Assembly: GCF_013328345.1 (NCBI RefSeq)
Contig: NZ_JABULX010000020.1
Span: 1 to 64,000 of the forward strand
Length of the DNA: 64,000 nt
Source of the DNA: Marinifaba aquimaris
Lineage (GTDB): Bacteria; Pseudomonadota; Gammaproteobacteria; Enterobacterales; Alteromonadaceae
Direction: 5' to 3'
In this document: positions 38,581-46,036 of the stretch, piece after piece
How positions within the stretch are numbered: the first letter of the stretch is position 1
How the letters are laid out: each line of letters starts with the position of its first letter
Position numbers and translations under genes: made by a program
The notes under the pieces: model-generated
The model's input: only the letters and a program-made list of their open reading frames with translations
Databases searched by the model: none
Told to the model about the DNA's origin: nothing

Positions 38581-39447
38581 TTGAATAGTCAAATAAACCT
38601 GGATGAAGGTGACATACAATCGGTAAAGATTGTACCTATTCTTTCAGGAGGGGGAACCCGTCTCACTACGCATATTGGTATATTAGCAGCCTTGAAAGAG
38701 TTGAAAATCGGCTTTGAGCACATTGTCGGTGTTTCAGGAGGCTCGATTGTTTCTTCATTATATTGTTCAGGGATGTCACTGGAAGAAATCAAAGAACTCG
38801 CTATCAATACTGACTTTCGAAAGTTAAGAACCTACTCTATCTACCGACTTTTAAAAGACGGTGGCCTGTGTTCAGGCGATAAGTTCGAAGCTTGGTTAGA
38901 CAGCCACCTTAAAGGTGTAACATTTAAAGACCTCAAACATAGCTTACACATTGTCGCGACCGATGTTTCTGGTGGTGGCCCTGTTGTTTTTAATAAAAAA
39001 AACACACCTGATCTAAAGGTTTCAACTGCAGTTAGATTTTCTATGTCTATACCATTAATATTCAGTTTCAAACCTTATGAGGATCATTTGCTTGTCGATG
39101 GTGCTATACTCGCAGAAGATACACTATTCAAAGATTGGGCGGGTGATGGTACACCAGCAGTTTGCTTTAGATTGAAAAGCGAGCAAAAACCCAATAAAGA
39201 ATTAAGAAGCAGCTGGTTTCCTCTTAAGCATTACATTTTCATGTTGATTAGAACCTTCATGAATGCCTTATCAAGAGAATATGTACATGCTAATCACTGG
39301 CACAATACAATAGTTATCGATACTGGAACTGCCTCTTCTGTCGATTTTGATATTTCAGCAGAAGAAAAAGAAGAATTATATAGAGCAGGATACCTAACGG
39401 TATTATCCTATTTACCTAAAAAACTGATTCAGCCAATATTTGGTTAG
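38581..39447 (+). CDS. Patatin-like phospholipase
   Basis: 288 residues; a lipid acyl hydrolase with a Ser-Asp dyad. Oxyanion motif SGGGTR (about 22-27), nucleophile elbow GVSGGS with Ser52, and DGA at 173-175 are intact. No signal peptide, so probably cytoplasmic or at the inner face of the membrane. A hydrophobic stretch lies near 220-232 (HYIFMLIRTFMNAL). The start is TTG 38581, with GGA about five bases upstream; the nearby ATG at 38574 is out of frame. First gene of a four-gene operon (spacings 23, 6 and 12 bp), which suggests it releases or remodels an acyl chain for the downstream enzymes. That link is inference. Confidence 0.9.
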   Translation: MNSQINLDEGDIQSVKIVPILSGGGTRLTTHIGILAALKELKIGFEHIVGVSGGSIVSSLYCSGMSLEEIKELAINTDFRKLRTYSIYRLLKDGGLCSGDKFEAWLDSHLKGVTFKDLKHSLHIVATDVSGGGPVVFNKKNTPDLKVSTAVRFSMSIPLIFSFKPYEDHLLVDGAILAEDTLFKDWAGDGTPAVCFRLKSEQKPNKELRSSWFPLKHYIFMLIRTFMNALSREYVHANHWHNTIVIDTGTASSVDFDISAEEKEELYRAGYLTVLSYLPKKLIQPIFG

Positions 39448-39470
39448 TTTAAAAGTCGTACTCGGAGAAC

Positions 39471-40367
39471 ATGATGAAAAAGTTAATGGCCAAAATACGT
39501 AAAGTTCCCGTTTTAAAACACGTTGCAGGCTCTGTTGCACGTCATGTTGCAAATAGTAAAGCTAAAAAAATCGCCGAGCACTTTGCTATATTCCTAGAGC
39601 CTATTGTTGCATTTGAGCCAAACGATAAATCAGAAGTATTTAAAATCAGACACAATGTTTATTGCACTGAGCTAGGCTTTGAAGAAGAGCGTCCTGATCA
39701 ACAAGAAAAAGATCTATTTGATGATTACTCCATTCACTGTTTAATTCAGCACAAGTCTTCAAAAAAGTACGCAGGTACGATCCGCTTGATCACGCCTAAA
39801 AAAGAAGAAGAAGTACTGCCAATTGAAAAGTACTGTTTAAATGCAATATCGGATGATGAAGTTCATCCAAACGATTTTCCAAAAGAAACCGTTGCAGAAA
39901 TATCACGTTTGGCTGTCCCATTAGAATTTAGAAAACGTAATGCCGATAAATTTGACGGTGCCAGTACAGGTGCTATCAACGAACAAACTTATTCAGAAGA
40001 TGAATTGCGTTGCTTCCCTTTCATTGCTGTTGGTCTTTATATGTCGGTGGCTAACATTGCCTTTCATGAAAAGATTGAACATGTATTTGTTATGATGGAG
40101 CCGAGACTTGCGAGAAGTTTAGCCTTTGTAGGCATACAATTTAAGAAAATTGGTCCGACTGTTGAATACCACGGCAAACGCGCTCCCTACTATATTTCTC
40201 GCCAAATGCTTATCGACTCATTACCAGCGGGCTTTATCAGATTAATGAATAACATTAGCGGAAACATTGATCGACAGTTTGCAGCCAGAGAAGCCCTTGA
40301 GAATGAAAAAAGTTCAACATCCGATAACAAGCCATTAGATAAAACCAACTTGACACTAGCCTCATAG
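39471..40367 (+). CDS. PEP-CTERM/exosortase system-associated acyltransferase
   Basis: 298 residues. Resembles the TIGR03694-type acyltransferases, related to acyl-homoserine-lactone and N-acyl amino acid synthases and found only in genomes with exosortase. Seen: IFLEPIVAFEPNDKSEVFKIRHNVYCTELGFEE (the conserved R-x-x-V-Y-C entry), HKSSKKYAGTIRLI, EISRLAVP and VFVMMEPRLARSLAFVGIQFKKIGP. The N-terminus is basic. No signal peptide. The acyl donor and acceptor are unknown. It lies 23 bp after the patatin gene, and its family fits the PEP-CTERM genes downstream. Confidence 0.87.
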   Translation: MMKKLMAKIRKVPVLKHVAGSVARHVANSKAKKIAEHFAIFLEPIVAFEPNDKSEVFKIRHNVYCTELGFEEERPDQQEKDLFDDYSIHCLIQHKSSKKYAGTIRLITPKKEEEVLPIEKYCLNAISDDEVHPNDFPKETVAEISRLAVPLEFRKRNADKFDGASTGAINEQTYSEDELRCFPFIAVGLYMSVANIAFHEKIEHVFVMMEPRLARSLAFVGIQFKKIGPTVEYHGKRAPYYISRQMLIDSLPAGFIRLMNNISGNIDRQFAAREALENEKSSTSDNKPLDKTNLTLAS

Positions 40368-40373
40368 CTTAAA

Positions 40374-41153
40374 ATGGGTGATATACTTTTTCAGCTAAAA
40401 AAGTTAATCGGAGTGCTCGTCACTCCCCTGCCTATATCTTTAGTATTTATCATTCTTGGTACCTTTTTTTTATGGCGACTGAAAAAAGTTAAAGGGATCA
40501 TTTTCAGTACAATTGGTATTTTTATCTTAACGCTGACTTCCCTGCCTATTATAAGTACACATATCGTTAGGCCGTTTGAATTTAGTTACCCCAAACTCGA
40601 TACGACTAAACTCAATAGTTCTCCCCCCAGCTTTATCATCGTACTGGGTTGTTGGCATAGTAGTGATCCTCTTTTGCCACTTGCTGCAAAATTACATCAA
40701 TGCTCTTTGGTAAGAACGGTACAAGCAGTGCAATTTTGGTATCAATTCCCCAATAGCAAAGTGATCTTTTCAGGGTGGGAAGGAAAAGAAAATAGAAAGT
40801 CGCACCCACAAGTTAATGCTGATGTTGCAATAAGCTTAGGATTGCCAATTGAAAATATTATCTTAACTTCAGGTCATGCAGATACTGAAGATGAAGCAAA
40901 TGCGATAAAGCACATTGTGAAAGATAAACAAGCAATATTAATTACATCTGCGAGCCATATACCCAGAGCGATAAAACTATTTAATCAGCAAGGTATATTT
41001 CCGCACCCCTCTCCTGCTGAATATGTATCAGGGCATGGAGACTTCAGTTATCAACTACTCATACCTAAAGCAAATGCTCTTTACCAAAGTGAAAGGGGCA
41101 TTTACGAAATTTTGGGCAATACTTGGATAAAGCTAAAAACCATTTTTCAATAA
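40374..41153 (+). CDS. YdcF/ElyC (DUF218) family membrane-anchored protein
   Basis: 259 residues. Two N-terminal helices (about 9-30 and 40-58), then a DUF218 domain: FIIVLGCW, RTVQAVQFWYQFPNSKVIFSGW, a DTEDEANAI segment and ILITSASHIPRAIKLF. ElyC of this family affects handling of the undecaprenyl-phosphate lipid carrier in the cell envelope; here the topology is similar. It lies 6 bp after the acyltransferase and 12 bp before the ThiF-like gene. Its role in this operon is unknown, but a lipid-carrier or envelope function would fit surface-protein processing. Confidence 0.86.
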   Translation: MGDILFQLKKLIGVLVTPLPISLVFIILGTFFLWRLKKVKGIIFSTIGIFILTLTSLPIISTHIVRPFEFSYPKLDTTKLNSSPPSFIIVLGCWHSSDPLLPLAAKLHQCSLVRTVQAVQFWYQFPNSKVIFSGWEGKENRKSHPQVNADVAISLGLPIENIILTSGHADTEDEANAIKHIVKDKQAILITSASHIPRAIKLFNQQGIFPHPSPAEYVSGHGDFSYQLLIPKANALYQSERGIYEILGNTWIKLKTIFQ

Positions 41154-41165
41154 TAAGGATCCATT

Positions 41166-42065
41166 ATGTTTAACTACGAGGAAGCATTCTCAAGAAACAT
41201 TGGCTGGGTAACAAAAGAAGAGCAACAAAAGTTAAGAAATTCAAAAGTAGCCATAGGTGGTTTAGGTGGCGTTGGTGGTGACCATGCGACTGTTTGCGCT
41301 AGGTTAGGTATTGCGAACTTTAACATCTCAGATCTTGATGATTACGATGTCGCTAACTTCAACCGCCAAGCTGGTGCTTGCATGGATACGATTGGCAAAC
41401 CAAAAGCCGATGTAATGGAAGATACCTTAAGAGGCATCAACCCAGAAGCCAACATTAAAAATTTCAAAGAAGGCATTAATGAAGAGAATTTAGAAGAATT
41501 TCTCGATGGCGTCGATATTTATATCGATAGCCTAGATATCTTTGCATTGGAAATTAGACGTAAAGTATTTAGACGCTGCTATGAAAAAGGTATTCCAACG
41601 ATTACCGCAGCACCAATGGGAATGGGCACATCTATGCTAGTGTTTAAACCAGGCCAAATGACATTTGATGAATACTTTGCCATGGTAGATGAAAAACCAG
41701 GTATGTCTGATAGTGAGAAAGCCAACTTGTTTAATGACAACATCATTAGATTTGTTTGTGGTGTATCTCCCTCTGTTCAGCAAAGACATTATTTAGTGGA
41801 TAGAGGCTCAATTAATTTCTTTGAGAAAAAAGTGCCTTCAACTTGTATGGGGATCTCACTAGCAGCAGGTGTACTTTGCACCAATGTACTCAAGCTATTG
41901 TTAAAAAGAGGGAATGTTATCCATGCCCCAAGAGGCATGCACTTTGATGCTTATCGAAACTGCCTGAAAAAGACTTGGCGCCCCTTCGGTAATAAAAACC
42001 CATTACAGTTATTTATGTTCTGGTACGTAAAAGATGCGTTAAAAAAAGCGTCTGAGCAAAGCTAA
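41166..42065 (+). CDS. ThiF/MoeB/E1-like adenylyltransferase
   Basis: 299 residues. ThiF-fold enzymes adenylate a C-terminal carboxylate or another acceptor with ATP. Seen: VAIGGLGGVGGDHATVCARLGI nucleotide-binding loop, SDLDDYDVANFNRQ (the conserved D..N.NRQ ATP/Mg signature), the GKPKA segment, YIDSLD and the TAAPMGMGTS strand. I see no CxxC zinc pairs, and no small ubiquitin-like partner gene nearby, so the substrate may not be a ThiS-like protein. Related enzymes occur next to acyltransferase or nitroreductase genes in other bacteria. Last gene of the operon, followed by a terminator. Confidence 0.88.
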   Translation: MFNYEEAFSRNIGWVTKEEQQKLRNSKVAIGGLGGVGGDHATVCARLGIANFNISDLDDYDVANFNRQAGACMDTIGKPKADVMEDTLRGINPEANIKNFKEGINEENLEEFLDGVDIYIDSLDIFALEIRRKVFRRCYEKGIPTITAAPMGMGTSMLVFKPGQMTFDEYFAMVDEKPGMSDSEKANLFNDNIIRFVCGVSPSVQQRHYLVDRGSINFFEKKVPSTCMGISLAAGVLCTNVLKLLLKRGNVIHAPRGMHFDAYRNCLKKTWRPFGNKNPLQLFMFWYVKDALKKASEQS

Positions 42066-42101
42066 GTAACCACTAATCAATATCTGCACTAGTTAACAAT
42101 A

Positions 42102-42148
42102 AAAACTGACTGTGAAACTTCCCTTCAAACTACAGTCAGTTTTTTTTA
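42102..42148 (+). terminator. Terminator of the patatin-ThiF operon
   Basis: Perfect 12-bp arms AAAACTGACTGT/ACAGTCAGTTTT with an 18-base loop, followed by T8. It lies 36 bp after the ThiF-like stop and ends the unit before the PEP-CTERM genes. Confidence 0.9.
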
Positions 42149-42200
42149 CACAAACAAAGCCAATTAAATAAAAAACCAACAAAAACAAAAGCTTAAAAAC

Positions 42201-42215
42201 TGGCACAGTATATGC
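42201..42215 (+). promoter_or_regulatory. Sigma-54 (RpoN) promoter of PEP-CTERM gene 1
   Basis: TGGCACAGTATATGC matches the -24/-12 consensus TGGCAC-N5-TTGC with exact spacing and one mismatch. Start predicted near 42227, leaving about 65 bases of leader. Sigma-54 promoters need an enhancer-binding activator; PEP-CTERM systems commonly have PrsR. Confidence 0.82.
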
Positions 42216-42291
42216 TTTATATTGATCAGTAATTAAAGGCGCAACGCTTTAATTCAAAATATGGAAAACATAGAAATTTAGGAATTTAACG

Positions 42292-43161
42292 ATGAAAAAG
42301 ACATTATTATCTCTAGCTTTAGTAGGTTTATTCTCAGCATCAGCTAACGCTAGCCAAGTATACTTAGATGTAGGTTCAGATTTCGGTGGTAACGCTAACA
42401 AAGCTAACGGCGCTACAACTACAGGTTGGGTTGATGAGATACAATTCCAATACATCTCAAACTCAGTAATCGTTGATGAAGACGGTAGCTTCGACGGTTT
42501 AGATCCAGCATCAGTTATCTCAGCTGGTGACACTATCACTACAAACGGTGGTTTCATTGACGGCAACCCAGCTTCAGTTGCTAGCAATGGTATTTCTAGC
42601 TTCATCCCTGATGCAGTATTCGGTGGTCCAAGTGACAACGGTTTAGGTACTAAAGCTTGGGGCTTAACTTTCCAATTAACTGACTTAACTGGTACGTTCA
42701 TTGACAACGACACGTTAGCATATACTTCTGGTACGATTGACATTTTCTACTGGGACAACACTATGACAATGACATCTGAATTTGTTGATGTTATGAGCTT
42801 AGAAGTTATCGGTGGTGGTCCAGACTTAACCGGTTCTTTAGTTAACACTCGCGTTGATAGCTTTGGTACAGGTCAAATTAACGGCGTTGATGTAGGTGAT
42901 GTGTTCAACACTGCATACGGTTCTTTCGAAGACTACATCAACTCTGGTTTAGACATTGCTATCTACGGTATCTTAGACTTCAACGGTTCTAACCCAACTT
43001 TCGGTAACCCAGGTGTTAACCAAGACGGTAAATTAACTATCGAAGCATCTGCAAAACATGATGGTTCTTTAGAGTTCAGTGTTCCAGAGCCAACTAGCAT
43101 GGCTATCTTAGGTTTAGGTTTATTAGGTTTAGCTGGCGCTGCTCGTCGTAAAAACGCTTAA
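42292..43161 (+). CDS. PEP-CTERM sorting-domain protein, copy 1
   Basis: 289 residues. Signal peptide (LLSLALVGLFSASANAS), a beta-rich acidic mature part (SQVYLDVGSDFGGNANKA..GWVDEIQFQYISNSV) and a C-terminal sorting signal: VPEPTS, one hydrophobic helix (MAILGLGLLGLAGA) and the ARRKNA basic end. Exosortase would cleave at PEP and anchor or release it at the surface. Function unknown. It is about three quarters identical to the next two copies. Strong ribosome site (AGGA). Its sigma-54 promoter and terminator make it a single-gene unit. Confidence 0.95.
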   Translation: MKKTLLSLALVGLFSASANASQVYLDVGSDFGGNANKANGATTTGWVDEIQFQYISNSVIVDEDGSFDGLDPASVISAGDTITTNGGFIDGNPASVASNGISSFIPDAVFGGPSDNGLGTKAWGLTFQLTDLTGTFIDNDTLAYTSGTIDIFYWDNTMTMTSEFVDVMSLEVIGGGPDLTGSLVNTRVDSFGTGQINGVDVGDVFNTAYGSFEDYINSGLDIAIYGILDFNGSNPTFGNPGVNQDGKLTIEASAKHDGSLEFSVPEPTSMAILGLGLLGLAGAARRKNA

Positions 43162-43185
43162 TCTAAATTTAAGTCTTATATAATA

Positions 43186-43215
43186 AAATACCCGCTTTTT
43201 GCGGGTATTTTTTTG
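43186..43215 (+). terminator. Terminator of PEP-CTERM gene 1
   Basis: Ten-bp stem AAATACCCGC/GCGGGTATTT, five-base loop, followed by T. 25 bp after the stop. The same stem recurs after the next two copies. Confidence 0.95.
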
Positions 43216-43578
43216 CTCAAAATAAAGTCCCGCAAAACATCCCACTTAAGTTAAATAGTTTAATGTAAATAATAAAGCTAAAGCTTAATTAACTATTCAA
43301 AATAGTTAGTACCTGGGCATAGTGTGCTAAGTTTTGCCACATTATCTATTTCAGCTTTTGTATTTGAACCTTTGCTTATTAGCTACAAGTCAAGATGAAT
43401 AAAATCATTAGAACTCTAAGTGCCCCGTTATCTCAATAATATAAAACCCTACTAGCAAGTATTCATACCAATAACGCTTTGTTTATATTTCAACAGTTTT
43501 ACTAAAACTATCGTTAGCTTTTTTTACACCTCAAAATAAAACATCAAAAAAAACCATATAAATCATACAGATAAAAAC
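43216..43578 (+). other. Intergenic region between PEP-CTERM genes 1 and 2
   Basis: About 360 bp without a gene. Only the sigma-54 promoter at its right end is recognisable. Confidence 0.5.
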
Positions 43579-43593
43579 TGGCACACTACATGC
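43579..43593 (+). promoter_or_regulatory. Sigma-54 (RpoN) promoter of PEP-CTERM gene 2
   Basis: TGGCACACTACATGC, same -24/-12 match and spacing as at gene 1. It lies 66 bp before the ATG. Confidence 0.82.
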
Positions 43594-43659
43594 TTACTAT
43601 AGATAGACCATTAATAATGAATTGCTTTAATTAAATACATTGAATTTAGGAGTTTAAAG

Positions 43660-44526
43660 ATGAAAAAGACATTATTATCTCTAGCATTAGTAGGTTTATT
43701 CTCAGCTTCAGCTAACGCTAGTCAAGTATACTTAGATATTGGTGCAGACTTTGGTGGTAATTCAAACACTGCTGCCGGTGACAATACGACAGGCTGGATT
43801 GATGAAATTCAATTCCAATACGTTTCTAATTCTGTAATTGTAGACGAAGATGGTAGTTTCGACGCAATCGACCCTGCAACTTTCATTTCTGCAGGCGATA
43901 CAATAACAACAACAGGTGGTTTTATCGATGGTGATTTAAGCTCTGTTGCAAGTAACGGAATAACAAGCTTTATTCCTGACTCGGTATTTGGTGGTCCAAG
44001 TGATAACGGTCTTGGTACAAAAGCTTGGGGTTTAACTTTCCAATTAAACAATTTAATTGGTTCATTCGTTGACGAAGATACTATTGCTTATAACTCAGGT
44101 TCAATTGATGTGTACTACTGGGAAAGCACAATGACTGCAACTACAGATTTCATCGAAGTGCTTACATTAGATGTTATCGGTGGCGGTCAAGACTTAACAG
44201 GTTCATTAGTTAACACTCGTGTTTCTAGCTTTGGTACTGACCAAATCAACGGCGTTGACGCAGGTGATGTATTCAATACTGAATTTGGTTCTTTTGAAGA
44301 TTATATCAACTCAGGTTTAGACCTAGTAATTTACGGTATCTTAGACTTCAATGGTTCAAATGCTCAGTTCGGTGATTTCGGTGTTCAAGGCGGTAAAACC
44401 ACTATCGAAGCATCTGCAGACCACGATGGTTCTTTAGAGTTCAGTGTTCCTGAACCAACTAGCATGGCTATCTTAGGCTTAGGCTTATTAGGTTTAGCTG
44501 GCGCAGCACGTCGTAAAAATGCTTAA
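43660..44526 (+). CDS. PEP-CTERM sorting-domain protein, copy 2
   Basis: 288 residues, with the same signal peptide, acidic beta-rich core and VPEPTS-helix-RRKNA end as copy 1. It differs from copy 3 at only about nine residues (such as DIGADFGG/DVGADFGG and AQFGDFGVQGG/AEFGGLGLKGG), so the pair arose by a recent tandem duplication of about 1.1 kb, including flanks and terminator. ATG has AGGAG upstream. Probably secreted and processed by an exosortase encoded outside the window. Confidence 0.95.
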   Translation: MKKTLLSLALVGLFSASANASQVYLDIGADFGGNSNTAAGDNTTGWIDEIQFQYVSNSVIVDEDGSFDAIDPATFISAGDTITTTGGFIDGDLSSVASNGITSFIPDSVFGGPSDNGLGTKAWGLTFQLNNLIGSFVDEDTIAYNSGSIDVYYWESTMTATTDFIEVLTLDVIGGGQDLTGSLVNTRVSSFGTDQINGVDAGDVFNTEFGSFEDYINSGLDLVIYGILDFNGSNAQFGDFGVQGGKTTIEASADHDGSLEFSVPEPTSMAILGLGLLGLAGAARRKNA

Positions 44527-44553
44527 TAAACTTTAAGTAAAAAACTTTGAGAG

Positions 44554-44580
44554 ATACCCGCTTTAAGCGGGTATTTTTTT
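44554..44580 (+). terminator. Terminator of PEP-CTERM gene 2
   Basis: ATACCCGC/GCGGGTAT stem with short loop, followed by T7. Same stem as the other copies. Confidence 0.93.
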
Positions 44581-44711
44581 ATCTAGATTAAAGCTTTTTT
44601 GTTAATACTGAACCAATCTACCGCCTGAATAACACCCCAAAACAACGTTAGCTTTTTTTACACCTCATAATGAATACCAAAAAAAACTATAAAAATCAGT
44701 AAGATAAGAAC

Positions 44712-44726
44712 TAGCACAATACATAC
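44712..44726 (+). promoter_or_regulatory. Degenerate sigma-54 promoter of PEP-CTERM gene 3
   Basis: TAGCACAATACATAC stands at the position matching the intact promoters of copies 1 and 2. The -24 GG has become AG and the -12 GC has become AC, the bases most needed by sigma-54. Activity is probably reduced or lost. Confidence 0.7.
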
Positions 44727-44793
44727 CTACTATTGATAGACCATTTATAATGGATTGCTTTAATTAAATACATTGAAATTTAGGAGTTTAAAG

Positions 44794-45660
44794 GTGAAAA
44801 AGACATTATTATCTCTAGCATTAGTAGGTTTATTTTCAGCTTCAGCTAACGCTAGCCAAGTATACTTAGATGTTGGTGCTGACTTTGGTGGTAATTCAAA
44901 CACTGCTGCCGGTGACAATACGACAGGCTGGATTGATGAAATTCAATTCCAATACGTTTCTAATTCTGTAATTGTAGACGAAGATGGTAGTTTCGACGCA
45001 ATCGACCCTACAACTTTCATTTCTGCAGGCGATACAATCACAACAACAGGTGGTTTTATCGATGGTGATTTAAGCTCTGTTGCAAGTAACGGCATAACAA
45101 GCTTTATTCCTGACTCGGTATTTGGTGGTCCAAGTGATAACGGTCTTGGAACAAAAGCCTGGGGTTTAACTTTCCAATTAAACAATTTAATTGGTTCATT
45201 CGTTGACGAAGATACTATAGCTTACAACTCAGGTTCAATTGATGTGTACTACTGGGAAAGTACAATGACTGCAACTACAGATTTCATCGAAGTACTTACA
45301 TTAGATGTTATTGGTGGCGGTCAAGATTTAACAGGTTCATTAGTTAACACTCGTGTTTCCAGCTTTGGTACTGACCAAATCAACGGCGTTGACGCAGGTG
45401 ATGTATTCAATACTGAATTTGGTTCATTTGAAGATTACATTAACTCAGGTTTAGATATAGCAATTTACGGTATCTTAGACTTTAATGGATCAAACGCGGA
45501 GTTTGGCGGTCTAGGTCTTAAAGGTGGTAAAACCACTATCGAAGCATCTGCAGACCACGATGGTTCTTTAGAGTTCAGTGTTCCTGAACCAACTAGTATG
45601 GCTATCTTAGGCTTAGGTTTATTAGGCTTAGCTGGAGCAGCACGTCGTAAAAATGCTTAA
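44794..45660 (+). CDS. PEP-CTERM sorting-domain protein, copy 3
   Basis: 288 residues, near-identical to copy 2. Start is GTG 44794: AGGAG precedes it at the same place as the ATG of the other copies, and the signal peptide then aligns exactly. The longer frame from 44773 adds seven residues absent in the other copies. Complete signal peptide, core and VPEPTS-helix-RRKNA sorting end. The weaker start codon and altered promoter suggest lower expression than copies 1 and 2. Confidence 0.94.
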   Translation: MKKTLLSLALVGLFSASANASQVYLDVGADFGGNSNTAAGDNTTGWIDEIQFQYVSNSVIVDEDGSFDAIDPTTFISAGDTITTTGGFIDGDLSSVASNGITSFIPDSVFGGPSDNGLGTKAWGLTFQLNNLIGSFVDEDTIAYNSGSIDVYYWESTMTATTDFIEVLTLDVIGGGQDLTGSLVNTRVSSFGTDQINGVDAGDVFNTEFGSFEDYINSGLDIAIYGILDFNGSNAEFGGLGLKGGKTTIEASADHDGSLEFSVPEPTSMAILGLGLLGLAGAARRKNA

Positions 45661-45685
45661 TAAAATTTAATTAAAAGACTTTGAA

Positions 45686-45716
45686 AAATACCCGCTTTAC
45701 GCGGGTATTTTTTTAT
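45686..45716 (+). terminator. Terminator of PEP-CTERM gene 3
   Basis: AAATACCCGC/GCGGGTATTT stem, five-base loop, T-run. Same as after gene 1. Confidence 0.94.
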
Positions 45717-46036
45717 CTAGATTAAAGCTTTTTTGTTAGTACTGAGCCGACCTATAGCTCAAGACTACCTATAAATACCAGCGATTACTGTTTACTATTT
45801 ACATCCCATTAATACGCGACTTTATTAAAAATAAGTCACAGATAGCGCGCAAGCTTGATTTATGGGCTTAAAACCTAATTTATAGAAGACTAAGACTTTT
45901 AGCTATTTAGACAATATGAAGTAAAGCTATTGGTGAGGAACTTTAAATGAAACAGTGTTTAAAACTATTTTTAGGTTAATGGTAAAAATAAAAGATTAAG
46001 GCCAACAACAAAGTCAGCCTCAATCAAGTTAAAAGC
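45717..46036. other. Intergenic region between PEP-CTERM gene 3 and prsT
   Basis: About 320 bp. Holds only a ten-codon ATG frame (45947-45979, MKQCLKLFLG) with GAGGA before it; too short to call a gene and perhaps a remnant. No promoter or terminator clear. Confidence 0.4.

Noticed and set aside
42249-45185. Minus-strand frames inside the PEP-CTERM genes
   Set aside because: Shadows repeated in all copies because the genes are duplicates.
45947-45979. Ten-codon frame MKQCLKLFLG with a good ribosome site
   Set aside because: Too short and without conservation evidence; mentioned only as part of the intergenic region.
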